Shown in pieces: positions 18,621 to 28,019 of a stretch of 43,234 nt of DNA (its first letter is position 1; every line of letters begins with the position of its first letter). The stretch covers positions 1 through 43,234 of the forward strand of contig JADGOG010000007.1 in NCBI GenBank assembly GCA_017883065.1, given 5' to 3'. The position numbers and the translations under genes are program-made. The notes under the pieces were generated by a model that ran no database searches, had not been told where the DNA came from, and saw only the letters and a list, made by a program, of their open reading frames with translations. The stretch is from Acidimicrobiales bacterium. Lineage in GTDB: Bacteria; Actinomycetota; Acidimicrobiia; Acidimicrobiales; RAAP-2.

Positions 18621-20251
18621 TGGTTGCTTCCTTCCTGTGGTGATGAGAACCGTTCGCGCAATTCGTGTTTCAGGATCTTCCCGGCCGGATTGCGTGGCAC
18701 CGTGTCGACCAATTCGAGCTGTTCGGGTATGGCCTGGACCCGGAGGCCCTCGGCCTTCAGGTAGTCGACCATGGCCTCGAACCCGAAGGTGGATCCCTCG
18801 GTCACCGAGACCACGGCACAGGCACGCTCCCCGGTCTTCGGGTCGGGCAGGCCGATGACGGCCACGTCGGCAACGGCTGGGTGGGCGTAGAGGAGGTCCT
18901 CGACCTCCTTGGCCGAGATGTTCTCACCGTGCCGGATGATCACGTCCTTGAGGCGGCCGGTGATGGTGACGTAGCCGTCCTCGTCGACGATGCCGAGATC
19001 GCCGGTGCGGAAGTAGCCGTCCTCGTCGAAGGCGTCGGCATCGAGGGACGGGTCGAGATAGCCCCGGATGACCTGGTGGCCCTTCAGCCGGATCTCCCCT
19101 TCTTCGCCGGGGCCGGCCCGTTTCCCGCCGAGGGTGACCACGATGAGATCCACGCCCGGCGTGGGGCGGCCCTCGGTGTCGGCCAACTTCGTGTCGGGAT
19201 CCTCGGTGGTGGCCATCACCACGATGGGTGCCTCGGTCAGCCCGTACCCAGAGATGATGCCAACCCCGCCGATCTCCGCCTTGAGGTCATGGTGGAGCTG
19301 GGGCGGCTTCGGCGCACCCCCTCCGGGATACGAACGCACATTGGGGAAGATCGGGCCGCCGCCCGCCGCCCGCTGGGCGGCCAGGTAGGCCATGTGGAAG
19401 GGCGTGCCCGATCCGGCCAGTGTGACGCCGTTCTCCGCCAGGAACGAGGGGGTCACCTTGGGGTCGAACGTCTCGGTAGTCAACAGCGTGCACCCGGTGA
19501 ACAGCGCGGCGATGAGCCACCCGATCCCACCGATGTGGGTGAAGGGGAAGATGAGCGCCGACACATCATCGGGCCGGATGTCCAGGCACTCGGCCATGGC
19601 CAACGCCGAGGCCATCACCGTCAGGTCGGTGTGCGGCGCACCTTTGGGATCGGCGGTAGTGCCCGAGGTGTAGAAGAGCCATCGGACCGGCGCGTCAACG
19701 GCGCGGTCCGGGGGCTCGTCGACGTCGGGAAGGACGGCCGGATCGCCGTCGGGGAGGTCGCGGTCGACCACCAGCACCGACAGTCCGTCTCGCCCGGCCG
19801 CGATCTCCCGTGCCATGGCCTCGAAGTCGAAGCCCCGGTAGACGGTCGGAACGATCAGGAGCGAGGCAGTGCTCTGAGCAGTGATGAACCCCACCTCACG
19901 CCCCCGGTAGATGGGGATCAGGGGATTCTGGCGGGCGCCCAGCCGGGCCAGCGCCCCCACCAGCACCAGCGACTCGTTCCAAGTGGGGAGCTCCCAGCTG
20001 ACCCCGGTGTCGCGGGTCACTCCGTGGTCGACGAACAGACCCGCGGCCGCCCGCAGACAGGCATCACGGTATGCGCCGAAGGTCAGCTCCTTGCCGGTGT
20101 CCTCATGGGCCAGCACCGCGTCGGGGGTGGCTGCTGCCCTCCGTTCGATGAGCTCCCACAGGGTCGACGCCCCCACCCAGCCACGGGCGGCGGTCCGCTG
20201 GCCCAGCTCGTCGATGAAGTCGGTGCCCTCAGCTCTGACAACAGCACTCAC
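18617..20251 (-). CDS. AMP-dependent acyl-CoA synthetase/ligase
   Basis: LFYTSGTTADPKGAPHTDLT, GYGLTEAPIV, GYFRTGDLGIVDEDGYVTITGRLKDVIIRHGENISAKEVEDLL, NPAGKILKHELRE. Confidence 0.94.
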   Translation of the reverse strand: MSAVVRAEGTDFIDELGQRTAARGWVGASTLWELIERRAAATPDAVLAHEDTGKELTFGAYRDACLRAAAGLFVDHGVTRDTGVSWELPTWNESLVLVGALARLGARQNPLIPIYRGREVGFITAQSTASLLIVPTVYRGFDFEAMAREIAAGRDGLSVLVVDRDLPDGDPAVLPDVDEPPDRAVDAPVRWLFYTSGTTADPKGAPHTDLTVMASALAMAECLDIRPDDVSALIFPFTHIGGIGWLIAALFTGCTLLTTETFDPKVTPSFLAENGVTLAGSGTPFHMAYLAAQRAAGGGPIFPNVRSYPGGGAPKPPQLHHDLKAEIGGVGIISGYGLTEAPIVVMATTEDPDTKLADTEGRPTPGVDLIVVTLGGKRAGPGEEGEIRLKGHQVIRGYLDPSLDADAFDEDGYFRTGDLGIVDEDGYVTITGRLKDVIIRHGENISAKEVEDLLYAHPAVADVAVIGLPDPKTGERACAVVSVTEGSTFGFEAMVDYLKAEGLRVQAIPEQLELVDTVPRNPAGKILKHELRERFSSPQEGSNQ

Positions 20252-21879
20252 GATGCCCTCACTCCGTTCGTCTGATGGATCGGTTCGGCCCCGGCTCGAG
20301 CTGCGACCGCGTCGGTGTCGGCGGCCAGATCGGCCAAGGACCTCTTGTCTATCTTCATCATCGAGGTGACCGGGAGGGTCTCCATGACGACCAGCCGGTC
20401 AGGGGCCTTGTAGTCGGCCAGCGCGGTGCGGACAAGACCCCGGAGGTCCTCGAGCAGCCGGTCGTGGTCGGCGTCGGCCGGCTCGGCCAGAGTGACGAAG
20501 GCCACCCCGATCTCCCCGAGGACCGGATCCGGTGCCCCCACCACGGCGACCTGGCCCACCTCGGGATGGCCGCTCAGTACCCCTTCCACCTCGGCCGGGT
20601 AGACGTTGTAGCCGCCCCGGATGTAGAGCTCGTTGGCCCGTCCCACCAGATGGAGGTTGTGGGCAGGGTCGAGGAACCCGAAGTCACCGGTAGTGAGCCA
20701 TCCGTCGTCCCCCAGTACCGAACGGGTGGTCGGCTCGTCCACGACCAGGCCGCCCGCCCCCGGCCCGGTGGGAGGTCCACCCCAGTAGCCGACCATCACC
20801 GCCGGGGACGAGAGGCGCACCCGTCCGACCTCGCCGGTGGCCACCTCCCGCCCGTCGTCGTCGGCCACGACCAGGGACACGCCGGGCACCGGTCGACCGA
20901 CCGTGGTGGCCACCACCTCGTCGGCGTCCCCGGGGACGGTGCCGGTCCCGAGGGATGCCTCGGTCGAGGTGTATCGGACGACCACGGGCACACCCAGCCG
21001 CTCCTGCATGGCCGCCACCAGTTCGGGCGGCACTCGGGAGGCTCCGGTGCCGGCGATCCGCAACGAGGACACGTCAGCCGCCTCCAGGTCGGGGTGCGCC
21101 ATCACCAATGCCCACTGGGTGGGCACCCCCTGGGCCACGGTGATCCGCTCGACCTCCATGATGTGGATGGTGTCGGCCGCCCGCCACGGCGTGGGCGTGA
21201 TCACCGTGGTGATTCCGTTGGCGATCTCGTCCCACATCCGGGTCATCGAGCCCACGTGGGCAAACGGAAGCGGGGACAGTCGTCGGTCGCCCGCTTCCGA
21301 CAGCACGTCGGTGCCGTCAGCCACCGCCCGCAACCGCTGATGATCGAAGATCGCCCCCTTGGGCAGCCCGGTGGTGCCGCTGGTCCACACCACCGCCACC
21401 GGATCTGACGTTTCCAGGCGCGGACGGTCGATCGGAGCGGGCCCCGATGTCGCCTCGCGGACGACCGATCGCTGGACGACCACGCCGGTCGGTCCGGCCG
21501 GCACCCTGGCACCCTCGTCGATCACCGTGAGCACCGGCCGGGTCCGGTCGAGGATCGATGCGACCTCGGTCGCTCCGAGGCGCGTGTTGATCCCCGAGGT
21601 GATGGCGCCAAGGCGCACCGCGGCGGCGAAGCAGACCATGTAGTCGATGGAGCTGGGGAGGAGCAGGCACACCACCGATCCCCGGGTGACCCCACGATCG
21701 GCGAAGAGTCCGGCCACCCCGTCAGCGGCGCGGTCCCACTCGGCGAAGGTCACCGTTCGCCGCGGGCTCTCCGCCGTCAGCGGTTCCACGTAGGCCTCGA
21801 CGTCGGCGTTGTCCCCGGCCGCGGCGCGCAGCACCTCGGTCACCGTCTCGAACTGCCCCACTATCTGACGCACCGTCAT
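20248..21879 (-). CDS. AMP-dependent acyl-CoA synthetase/ligase
   Basis: VVWTSGTTGLPKGAIFDHQ, YTSTEASLGTG, GWLTTGDFGFLDPAHNLHLVGRANELYIRGGYNVYPAEVE. Confidence 0.93.
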   Translation of the reverse strand: MTVRQIVGQFETVTEVLRAAAGDNADVEAYVEPLTAESPRRTVTFAEWDRAADGVAGLFADRGVTRGSVVCLLLPSSIDYMVCFAAAVRLGAITSGINTRLGATEVASILDRTRPVLTVIDEGARVPAGPTGVVVQRSVVREATSGPAPIDRPRLETSDPVAVVWTSGTTGLPKGAIFDHQRLRAVADGTDVLSEAGDRRLSPLPFAHVGSMTRMWDEIANGITTVITPTPWRAADTIHIMEVERITVAQGVPTQWALVMAHPDLEAADVSSLRIAGTGASRVPPELVAAMQERLGVPVVVRYTSTEASLGTGTVPGDADEVVATTVGRPVPGVSLVVADDDGREVATGEVGRVRLSSPAVMVGYWGGPPTGPGAGGLVVDEPTTRSVLGDDGWLTTGDFGFLDPAHNLHLVGRANELYIRGGYNVYPAEVEGVLSGHPEVGQVAVVGAPDPVLGEIGVAFVTLAEPADADHDRLLEDLRGLVRTALADYKAPDRLVVMETLPVTSMMKIDKRSLADLAADTDAVAARAGAEPIHQTNGVRAS

Positions 21880-21950
21880 ACCGGGGGCCGACTGTACTCG
21901 GGACCGGTCACCGACCGACGATGCCCCTCACCCGGCGAGGTTGGTGCACA

Positions 21951-23060
21951 TCACGAGAAGGTGAGGACACCTCGGGCCAGTTTGCCCGCCTCCATGTCCT
22001 CGACGATCTCGCGGAACCCTTCCACCGGGCGCTGCTCGGTGACCAGCTCATCGAGGAGGAGCGCTCCGGACAAGTAGAGCTCGACCATCAACGGGATGTC
22101 GTGGTGGGGACGGGACGAGCCGTAGCGGCAGCCGAGGAGGCCGCGGTCCACGTAGGCCAGGGCGTTGACGTCGACCGAAACCTCGGTTCCCTGAGGAGGG
22201 ATGCCGATGGCCAGGGCGTTGCCGCCCCAGTCGAGCACGTCCAGGGCGTTGCGCAACACGGCGGGATGGCCCACGCAGTCGAACGACCAGTTGACCCCTC
22301 CGGTCCAGCCGAGGGCGCCGGACACTCGATCCGGGCCGGGTGGCACCAGCTCGCGGATGGCGGCCACCGCGTCGGTGGCCGACGCGTCGACGAAGTGGGT
22401 GGCCCCGAACTGGCGTGCGAGGTTCTCCTTGGAGGCCAGCATGTCCACCGCGATGATCCGGCTCGCCCCGGCGATCCGGAGGCCTTGGATCACGTTCAGC
22501 CCGACCCCTCCGACGCCAAAGACGGCGGCGGTCTCGCCCGCCTGGACCTTGGCCCTGTTGAGCACCGACCCCACGCCGGTCAGGACGCCGCACCCGATGA
22601 GGCACGCCGAGGTCATGGGCACGTCTTTGGAGATCTTGACCGCCTGGACTTCCTTGATCACCGTCTGTTCGGTGAACACCGAGGTGCCGGCGAAATTGGA
22701 TGCCGGCTCGCCCTTGTAGGTGAACGGCTGCGAGACATTGCCCAGGGTCTTCACGCACCAGGTCGGATGTCCGGTGCTGCAGGCCCGACACGTTCCGCAG
22801 CTGGCCAGGGTGGCGATGACCACATGGTCCCCGGCCTTGACCGAGGTGACCTCGGAACCCACTGACTCGACCACACCGGCGCCTTCGTGCCCGAGGACCG
22901 AGGGCGCCTTCCACGGGATGGTCCCGTTGATCACCGACAGGTCGCTGTGGCAGACGCCCGCGGCGCCGATCTGGACGCGGACCTCGTTCGGCCCGGGGTC
23001 TCGGATACCCAGTTCATCGGTGACTTCTGCGTCGCCACCCGTATAGACGATGCCTCGCAT
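21951..23060 (-). CDS. Zn-dependent alcohol dehydrogenase (MDR superfamily)
   Basis: AAGVCHSDLSVINGTIPWKAPSVLGHEGAGVVESVG, CGTCRACSTGHPTWC structural Zn site, FGVGGVGLNVIQGLRIAGASRIIAVD. Confidence 0.94.
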   Translation of the reverse strand: MRGIVYTGGDAEVTDELGIRDPGPNEVRVQIGAAGVCHSDLSVINGTIPWKAPSVLGHEGAGVVESVGSEVTSVKAGDHVVIATLASCGTCRACSTGHPTWCVKTLGNVSQPFTYKGEPASNFAGTSVFTEQTVIKEVQAVKISKDVPMTSACLIGCGVLTGVGSVLNRAKVQAGETAAVFGVGGVGLNVIQGLRIAGASRIIAVDMLASKENLARQFGATHFVDASATDAVAAIRELVPPGPDRVSGALGWTGGVNWSFDCVGHPAVLRNALDVLDWGGNALAIGIPPQGTEVSVDVNALAYVDRGLLGCRYGSSRPHHDIPLMVELYLSGALLLDELVTEQRPVEGFREIVEDMEAGKLARGVLTFS

Positions 23061-23117
23061 GGCAACCCCTCCTTTTCTTGTCGATCTCAGTTGGTCTGCC
23101 GCGCCGCGTCGCGGTGG

Positions 23118-24800
23118 TCACTCTGCCGGGGCATAGCGCACACGGAGCTCCCGCTTGAGCACCTTGCCGCTGGCGTTGAGCGGGAGTGTGTCGACCACCT
23201 CGACCCGGCGGGGCGCCTTGTAGTTGGCCAGTCGCTCCCTTGCCCAGGCGATCAGCTCGTCCCCGTCACCAATCGGTTCCCCGTCGGCATTGGGTATCAC
23301 CAGGGCCAGGCCCACTTCACCCATCCTGCGGTCTGGCACGCCGATCACCGCCACCTGCCCGACGTCCGGGTGACGTCGGAGGACGGCTTCGATCTCTGCC
23401 GGGTACACGTTGAACCCGCCGCTCACGTACATGTCCTTCAACCGGTCGGTGATGGTGACGTTGCCCTCGACATCCATCACGCCCACGTCGCCGGTGTGCA
23501 ACCACGCCTCGGCGTCGACCGCCTCATCGGTGGCTTCGGCATCGTTGAAGTAGCCGCGCATCACGTTGTAGCCGCGGACGAGCACCTCACCGGCTTCGCC
23601 GCGAGGGAGTTCGGTGCCCTCCGGGCCGACGATCCGCACCTCGACGTCGGGAATGGCCCGTCCCGACGTCCCGGCGATGACCTCGGCCGAGTCCCCCCGA
23701 CGACACATGGTCACCGTGCCGGTGGCCTCGGTGAGGCCATAGGCGGTGAGCACGGTCTCGATACCCAGGTCCGACCAGAGCGAACGCACCAGGTCGACTG
23801 GCACCACGGCGGCGCCGGTGACCACCAGGCGCAGCGTCGTCAGATCGAACTCCTTGCGATCGGGGTGATCGAGGATCGACTGGAAGATGGTCGGCGGACC
23901 CGGCAGCACGGTGATGCGCTCGGCGTCGATCCGCTGCAATACCTTGTCCACGTCGAAGACCGGTTCTGGGACCATGGTGGCGCCCGACATCAGGCAGGCG
24001 AGGATGCCCGCCTTGTACCCGAAGGTGTGGAAGAAGGGGTTGACGATCAGGTACCGGTCGCCCTGCCGGAGACCGACCACCTCGGCCCAGGTGGCGAAGG
24101 TGCGAAGTGTCTGGCCGTGGGTGGTCATCGCACCCTTGGGCCGTCCGGTGGTGCCCGAGGTGAATACCAGGTCGGAGAGGTCCCCCGCGGTGATCGATGC
24201 GGTTCGGCCGGCCGCCACGTCGGCCGAGCACAATCTGCCTTCCTGCAAGAAGACCTCCCACTCGACGACCGGGTCACCCTTCGCCGTCGGCGGCCGGGAG
24301 ACGCCGTCTGCGGTCCGCAGCAGGACCACCCGTTCGAGTTCGGGCACCTTGTCCCCCGCTGCCGCGGCCTGGTCGAGCATGGCCGGGTAGTCCGTGCCGA
24401 GGAACCCCTCGACGGTGAGGAGCATCCGGGCGCCCGATTCGCGCAGGATGTAGGCGGCCTCTTCACCCTTGAACCGGGTGTTGAGGGGCACCAGCAGTGC
24501 GCCGGCGCCCACCGCTCCAAGAGCGGCAATCACCCACTCGGCGCAGTTGGGTGCCCAGATGGCCACCCGGTCGCCGCGATCGATGCCGTTGGCCACGATC
24601 GCCCGGGTGGCGGCCGCCACCTCGTCGGCCAGTTGGTCGAAGGTCAGCCGGGTGGTGGTCCCGCCGGGACCGTGGATGTCGACCAAGGCCTCCATCTCGC
24701 CGAAGCGGGCAGCCGCGTCCTCGACCAGGCCGGGAATGGTTCCCCACTGGAGATCCCCGCGGGGGTCCGTGATGTCTGACACGTCGTCAGGGTAGTGCAT
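23118..24800 (-). CDS. AMP-dependent fatty acyl-CoA synthetase/ligase
   Basis: LVFTSGTTGRPKGAMTTHGQ, AYGLTEATGTVTMCR, WLHTGDVGVMDVEGNVTITDRLKDMYVSGGFNVYPAEIE, NASGKVLKRELR; alternative ATG at 24875. Confidence 0.93.
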   Translation of the reverse strand: MHYPDDVSDITDPRGDLQWGTIPGLVEDAAARFGEMEALVDIHGPGGTTTRLTFDQLADEVAAATRAIVANGIDRGDRVAIWAPNCAEWVIAALGAVGAGALLVPLNTRFKGEEAAYILRESGARMLLTVEGFLGTDYPAMLDQAAAAGDKVPELERVVLLRTADGVSRPPTAKGDPVVEWEVFLQEGRLCSADVAAGRTASITAGDLSDLVFTSGTTGRPKGAMTTHGQTLRTFATWAEVVGLRQGDRYLIVNPFFHTFGYKAGILACLMSGATMVPEPVFDVDKVLQRIDAERITVLPGPPTIFQSILDHPDRKEFDLTTLRLVVTGAAVVPVDLVRSLWSDLGIETVLTAYGLTEATGTVTMCRRGDSAEVIAGTSGRAIPDVEVRIVGPEGTELPRGEAGEVLVRGYNVMRGYFNDAEATDEAVDAEAWLHTGDVGVMDVEGNVTITDRLKDMYVSGGFNVYPAEIEAVLRRHPDVGQVAVIGVPDRRMGEVGLALVIPNADGEPIGDGDELIAWARERLANYKAPRRVEVVDTLPLNASGKVLKRELRVRYAPAE

Positions 24801-24886
24801 CACTCCGGGGACTCGGCTGGGTGAGCGACTCGGGGCGCCCTCTGGTTGCCGACCAGCGGGGACGGGGTCATCCATGGCCGGAATGA

Positions 24887-24901
24887 GCGTACGCCGTACG
24901 C
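24887..24901. promoter_or_regulatory. Candidate operator: perfect 7-1-7 inverted repeat
   Basis: GCGTACG-C-CGTACGC immediately upstream of the acyl-CoA ligase gene (minus strand). Confidence 0.4.
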
Positions 24902-24988
24902 CAGTTCCCGAAACCGCCCCGGGGAAGACCGGGGCCGGGGCCGCCAGGGGCGCCCGACGGAGGCCGCCATGCTCCTCCACGTGGCCGT

Positions 24989-25834
24989 TCAGGGATGCTG
25001 GCTGCTGACCGACACGACCTCTCCGGTCATGAAGGTGGCGTACTCGCTGGCCAGAAAGGCGATCACGTTGGCCACCTCCCACACCTCGGCACCCCGGCCG
25101 AACACCTCCCGCCTGCTCAGTTCGGCCAACTCCTCGTCGGCCATGACCTTGTTGAGGAAGGGATGCACGGCCAGGCTGGGCGACACCGCGTTGATGCGCA
25201 CCCCGTGGGGGGCGGCCTCCACTGCGCTGCACCGGGTCAGGGCCATCACCCCGGCCTTGGCCGCCGCATAGTGCGACTGGCCGGCCTGGGCCCTCCACCC
25301 GAGCACCGACGCGTTGTTGACGATGACCCCTCCGCTACCCCGACTGTAGAAGTGGCGCAGGGCGGCCCGTGTGCAACGGAACGTCCCGGTCAGGGTGACG
25401 TCGAGGACCAGGGACCACTGGTCGTCGGTCATGTCCACCACGTCCACCTGCCCACCGAGGCCGGCGTTGTTGACGGCCACATCGAAGTGACCGTGGCGCT
25501 CCACAGCGCTGTCGTAGAGCTGTTGGACCTGGCCTTCGTCGGTCACGTTGCACGTGACGGCAAGGGGGCGGACACCCCTGGCCTCGGGCACCTCCGCCAG
25601 GGCGTCCGCCGCTTCCCCGAGTCGACGCTCGTGCGCATCGGAGACCACCACGGTGGCCCCCTCTTCGATGCACCGCTTGGCTGTGGCGAATCCGATACCG
25701 GTCCCCGCCGCCGCCGTAATGACCACGACCTTGTCGGTCAACAGCCCATGGCCACCAGGAGGCTCGGGGGGTCGTGGAACCCGGGCCAACGGGGTGGTCG
25801 GCTCCGCACCGGCAGATCTGTCGGCATCGGTCAT
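24989..25834 (-). CDS. SDR family oxidoreductase, IpdF-like (Rv3559c-like)
   Basis: LTDKVVVITAAAGTGIGFATAKRCIEEGATVVVSDAHERRLGE...VIVNNASVLGWRAQAGQSHYAAAKAGVMALTRCSAVEAAPHGVRINAVSPSLA...TGEVVSVSSQHP. Confidence 0.9.
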   Translation of the reverse strand: MTDADRSAGAEPTTPLARVPRPPEPPGGHGLLTDKVVVITAAAGTGIGFATAKRCIEEGATVVVSDAHERRLGEAADALAEVPEARGVRPLAVTCNVTDEGQVQQLYDSAVERHGHFDVAVNNAGLGGQVDVVDMTDDQWSLVLDVTLTGTFRCTRAALRHFYSRGSGGVIVNNASVLGWRAQAGQSHYAAAKAGVMALTRCSAVEAAPHGVRINAVSPSLAVHPFLNKVMADEELAELSRREVFGRGAEVWEVANVIAFLASEYATFMTGEVVSVSSQHP

Positions 25835-27021
25835 CAGGCTGTCCCCTTGGGTTCGGGCGGCAGGCCGAGGACCCGCTCGCCGATGATGTTCTTCTGGATC
25901 TCGTTGGACCCGCCGTAGATCGTCTCGGACCGGCTGAACAGGAAGGTCCTCTGGAACTCGTCCAATTCGTAGGGGAACCCATCGGCCACCAGTCCTGTCA
26001 GCCCGAGGACGTCCATGGCCAGCTCGCCCAGGTCCCGGTGCCAGGTCGCCCAGTACAGCTTGATGATCGATGCCTCCGGCGGGGCCACCGGTCCGTCGTA
26101 GCCGGAGAGGCTGCGCAGCGTGTTGAAGCGGAGGATCTGCAGCTCACCGAACGAACGGGCCAGGCGCTGGCGGATCACCGGGTCGGCGGCGGTGCCATTG
26201 GCCCGGGCCGCCGCCATCAGATGGTCGAGCTCCCGCCGGAACGAGAGCTGATGCCCGAGGAGGCCCACGCCGCGCTCGAAGGCCAGGGTGGCCAGGGCCA
26301 CTCGCCACCCGTCGCCCACTGCGCCGATTACGTTGTCGGCAGCGGTCCGGGCGCCGTCGAAGAACACCTCATTGAACTCGGACGTGCGGGTGAGCTGGGT
26401 GATCGGCCGGACGTCCACACCGGGCTGGTCCATCGGCACCAGGAGGTAGGACAGTCCCTTGTGTCGCACCGATCCGGGCTCGGTTCGACACACCACGAAG
26501 CACCAGTCGGCCTGGTGGGCGAGCGACGTCCACACCTTCTGTCCGGTCACCACCCATTCGTCCCCCTCGAGCACCGCCTTGGTCTGCACATTGGCCAGAT
26601 CGCTTCCGGCATTCGGTTCGGAGTAGCCCTGGCACCAGAGCTCGGTACCGGCCACGATCGGAGGCAGGAAGCGCGACTTCTGCTCGGTGGTGCCGTACTG
26701 GATGATGGTGGGACCGATCAGTCCCTCTCCCAGTATGCTGGCCCGGCCCGGCGCCTTGGCCTTCACGTACTCCTCGTTGAAGATGACCTGGTGGGCGATG
26801 GAGGCGCCCCGGCCCCCGTGTTCGACCGGCCAACCGAGGCAGGTCCAGCCGTCGGCGGCCAGCACCTGCTCCCAGGCCAACCGGGTCTCGAACCCGTACG
26901 TCTCGTCACCCGACCCGCCACGCCCCCCGAGAGCGGCGAACTCCCCGACCACATGGTCGGTCAGCCAGGCGCGGATCTCCCTGCGGAACGTCTCGTCCTC
27001 GGGTTGGTCTCGCAGGTCCAT
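25834..27021 (-). CDS. Acyl-CoA dehydrogenase, FadE30-like (Rv3560c-like)
   Basis: ELWCQGYSEPNAGSDLANVQTKAVLEGDEWVVTGQKVWTSLAHQADWCFVV...SEFNEVFFDGARTAADNVIGAVGDGWRVALATLAFERGV...ETIYGGSNEIQKNIIGERVLGLPPEPKG; ATGA overlap with the IpdF-like gene. Confidence 0.9.
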   Translation of the reverse strand: MDLRDQPEDETFRREIRAWLTDHVVGEFAALGGRGGSGDETYGFETRLAWEQVLAADGWTCLGWPVEHGGRGASIAHQVIFNEEYVKAKAPGRASILGEGLIGPTIIQYGTTEQKSRFLPPIVAGTELWCQGYSEPNAGSDLANVQTKAVLEGDEWVVTGQKVWTSLAHQADWCFVVCRTEPGSVRHKGLSYLLVPMDQPGVDVRPITQLTRTSEFNEVFFDGARTAADNVIGAVGDGWRVALATLAFERGVGLLGHQLSFRRELDHLMAAARANGTAADPVIRQRLARSFGELQILRFNTLRSLSGYDGPVAPPEASIIKLYWATWHRDLGELAMDVLGLTGLVADGFPYELDEFQRTFLFSRSETIYGGSNEIQKNIIGERVLGLPPEPKGTA

Positions 27022-27193
27022 GGTGGCAGGGGTTCCTGAATCGTCGGTGCAGCGGACGGCTCCTGCTCGAGGCGGGCGCCGGGAGGACCGGGTCGCCGGG
27101 GCGGGTCCAACGAAATCTGACGCGACGTTAGCAAACCGGATTCGGGGTCCCCGGGAACAGGACCACCCACCGCGACGTTCTCTACAGTGATCG

Positions 27194-27253
27194 TTCAGGT
27201 GCCTCGTCAGGCGCCGCGCCACGCGAGAGACCTGAATCACGACCACGTGGTCG
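27194..27253 (+). promoter_or_regulatory. Structured 5' leader/palindromic region upstream of msrB
   Basis: TTCAGGT(27194-27200)...ACCTGAA(27230-27236) inverted repeat, followed by perfect 14-bp palindrome CGACCACGTGGTCG (27240-27253). Confidence 0.4.
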
Positions 27254-27293
27254 AAGGGGCCGAGCGGCTCCGAGGCCACAAGGAGAGATACCC

Positions 27294-27719
27294 ATGACCG
27301 AGAACATACGAACCGACTCCGGCGACCGGGTGGAGCTGAGCGACGAGGAGTGGAAGGCCAAGCTCTCCCCCGAGCGCTACGCGGTACTCCGCCAGAAGGG
27401 GACCGAGCCGGCATGGTCCGGCGAACTGCTCCACGTCGAGGGCAGCGGGATGTTCACCTGTGCCGGCTGTGGGGCGGCCCTGTTCCCGAGCGGCACCAAG
27501 TTCGAGTCCGGTTCCGGATGGCCCAGCTTCTACCGGGCCCTCGACGACGGAGTCATCGAGGAGCATGTCGACAAGAGCTTCGGGATGCGCCGGACGGAGA
27601 TCACCTGCGCCCGCTGCGGCGGGCACCTTGGACACGTGTTCCCCGATGGTCCGGCACCCACCGGCCAGCGCTACTGCGTGAACTCGCTGTCCATCGAGTA
27701 CGAGGCCGACCCGGCCTGA
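27294..27719 (+). CDS. msrB: Peptide-methionine (R)-S-oxide reductase MsrB
   Basis: MFTCAGCGAALFPSGTKFESGSGWPSFYRAL...EITCARCGGHLGHVFPDGPAPTGQRYCVNSLSIEY; CxxC x2 and catalytic RYCVNS. Confidence 0.97.
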   Translation: MTENIRTDSGDRVELSDEEWKAKLSPERYAVLRQKGTEPAWSGELLHVEGSGMFTCAGCGAALFPSGTKFESGSGWPSFYRALDDGVIEEHVDKSFGMRRTEITCARCGGHLGHVFPDGPAPTGQRYCVNSLSIEYEADPA

Positions 27720-27970
27720 GGGCAGGTCAGCCGATCCTCGAGTAGCTCGAACAGGTCGACGAGGGCGCCGGCTTCGGCGACGTAGCCGACGCCGACCAGA
27801 CGACGGTCGGCGTCGGCCAGCGCCTGGCAGGCTGCGAACACCTCGCCCTTGGTGAGCCGCACCGAGGCGGCGAGATCCACCGGGGACGGGTAGGGGCCGA
27901 CATCCGGGCGCTCCGGCCGGGAGCTCCCCTGCTGGGGCGAGAGGGTCCCCCGCTCCGATGTGGCATTCAG
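27671..27970 (-). CDS. Hypothetical small protein, possibly HTH-like
   Basis: ORF ...VGPYPSPVDLAASVRLTKGEVFAACQALADADRRLVGVGYVAEAGALVDLFELLEDRL; coding-like composition, but overlaps the msrB 3' end and the start is uncertain. Confidence 0.35.
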   Translation of the reverse strand: MNATSERGTLSPQQGSSRPERPDVGPYPSPVDLAASVRLTKGEVFAACQALADADRRLVGVGYVAEAGALVDLFELLEDRLTCPQAGSASYSMDSEFTQ

Positions 27971-28019
27971 GACCGGCACCGGGTGCGCTCCTCGCAGGGC
28001 CCCGGGCCGATGACGGTGC

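Noticed and set aside
18665-20275. 536-aa plus-strand ORF opposite the acyl-CoA ligase
   Set aside because: Antisense shadow ORF; composition and lack of motifs indicate non-coding.
22887-24779. 630-aa plus-strand ORF opposite the acyl-CoA ligase/ADH
   Set aside because: Antisense shadow ORF, no domain.
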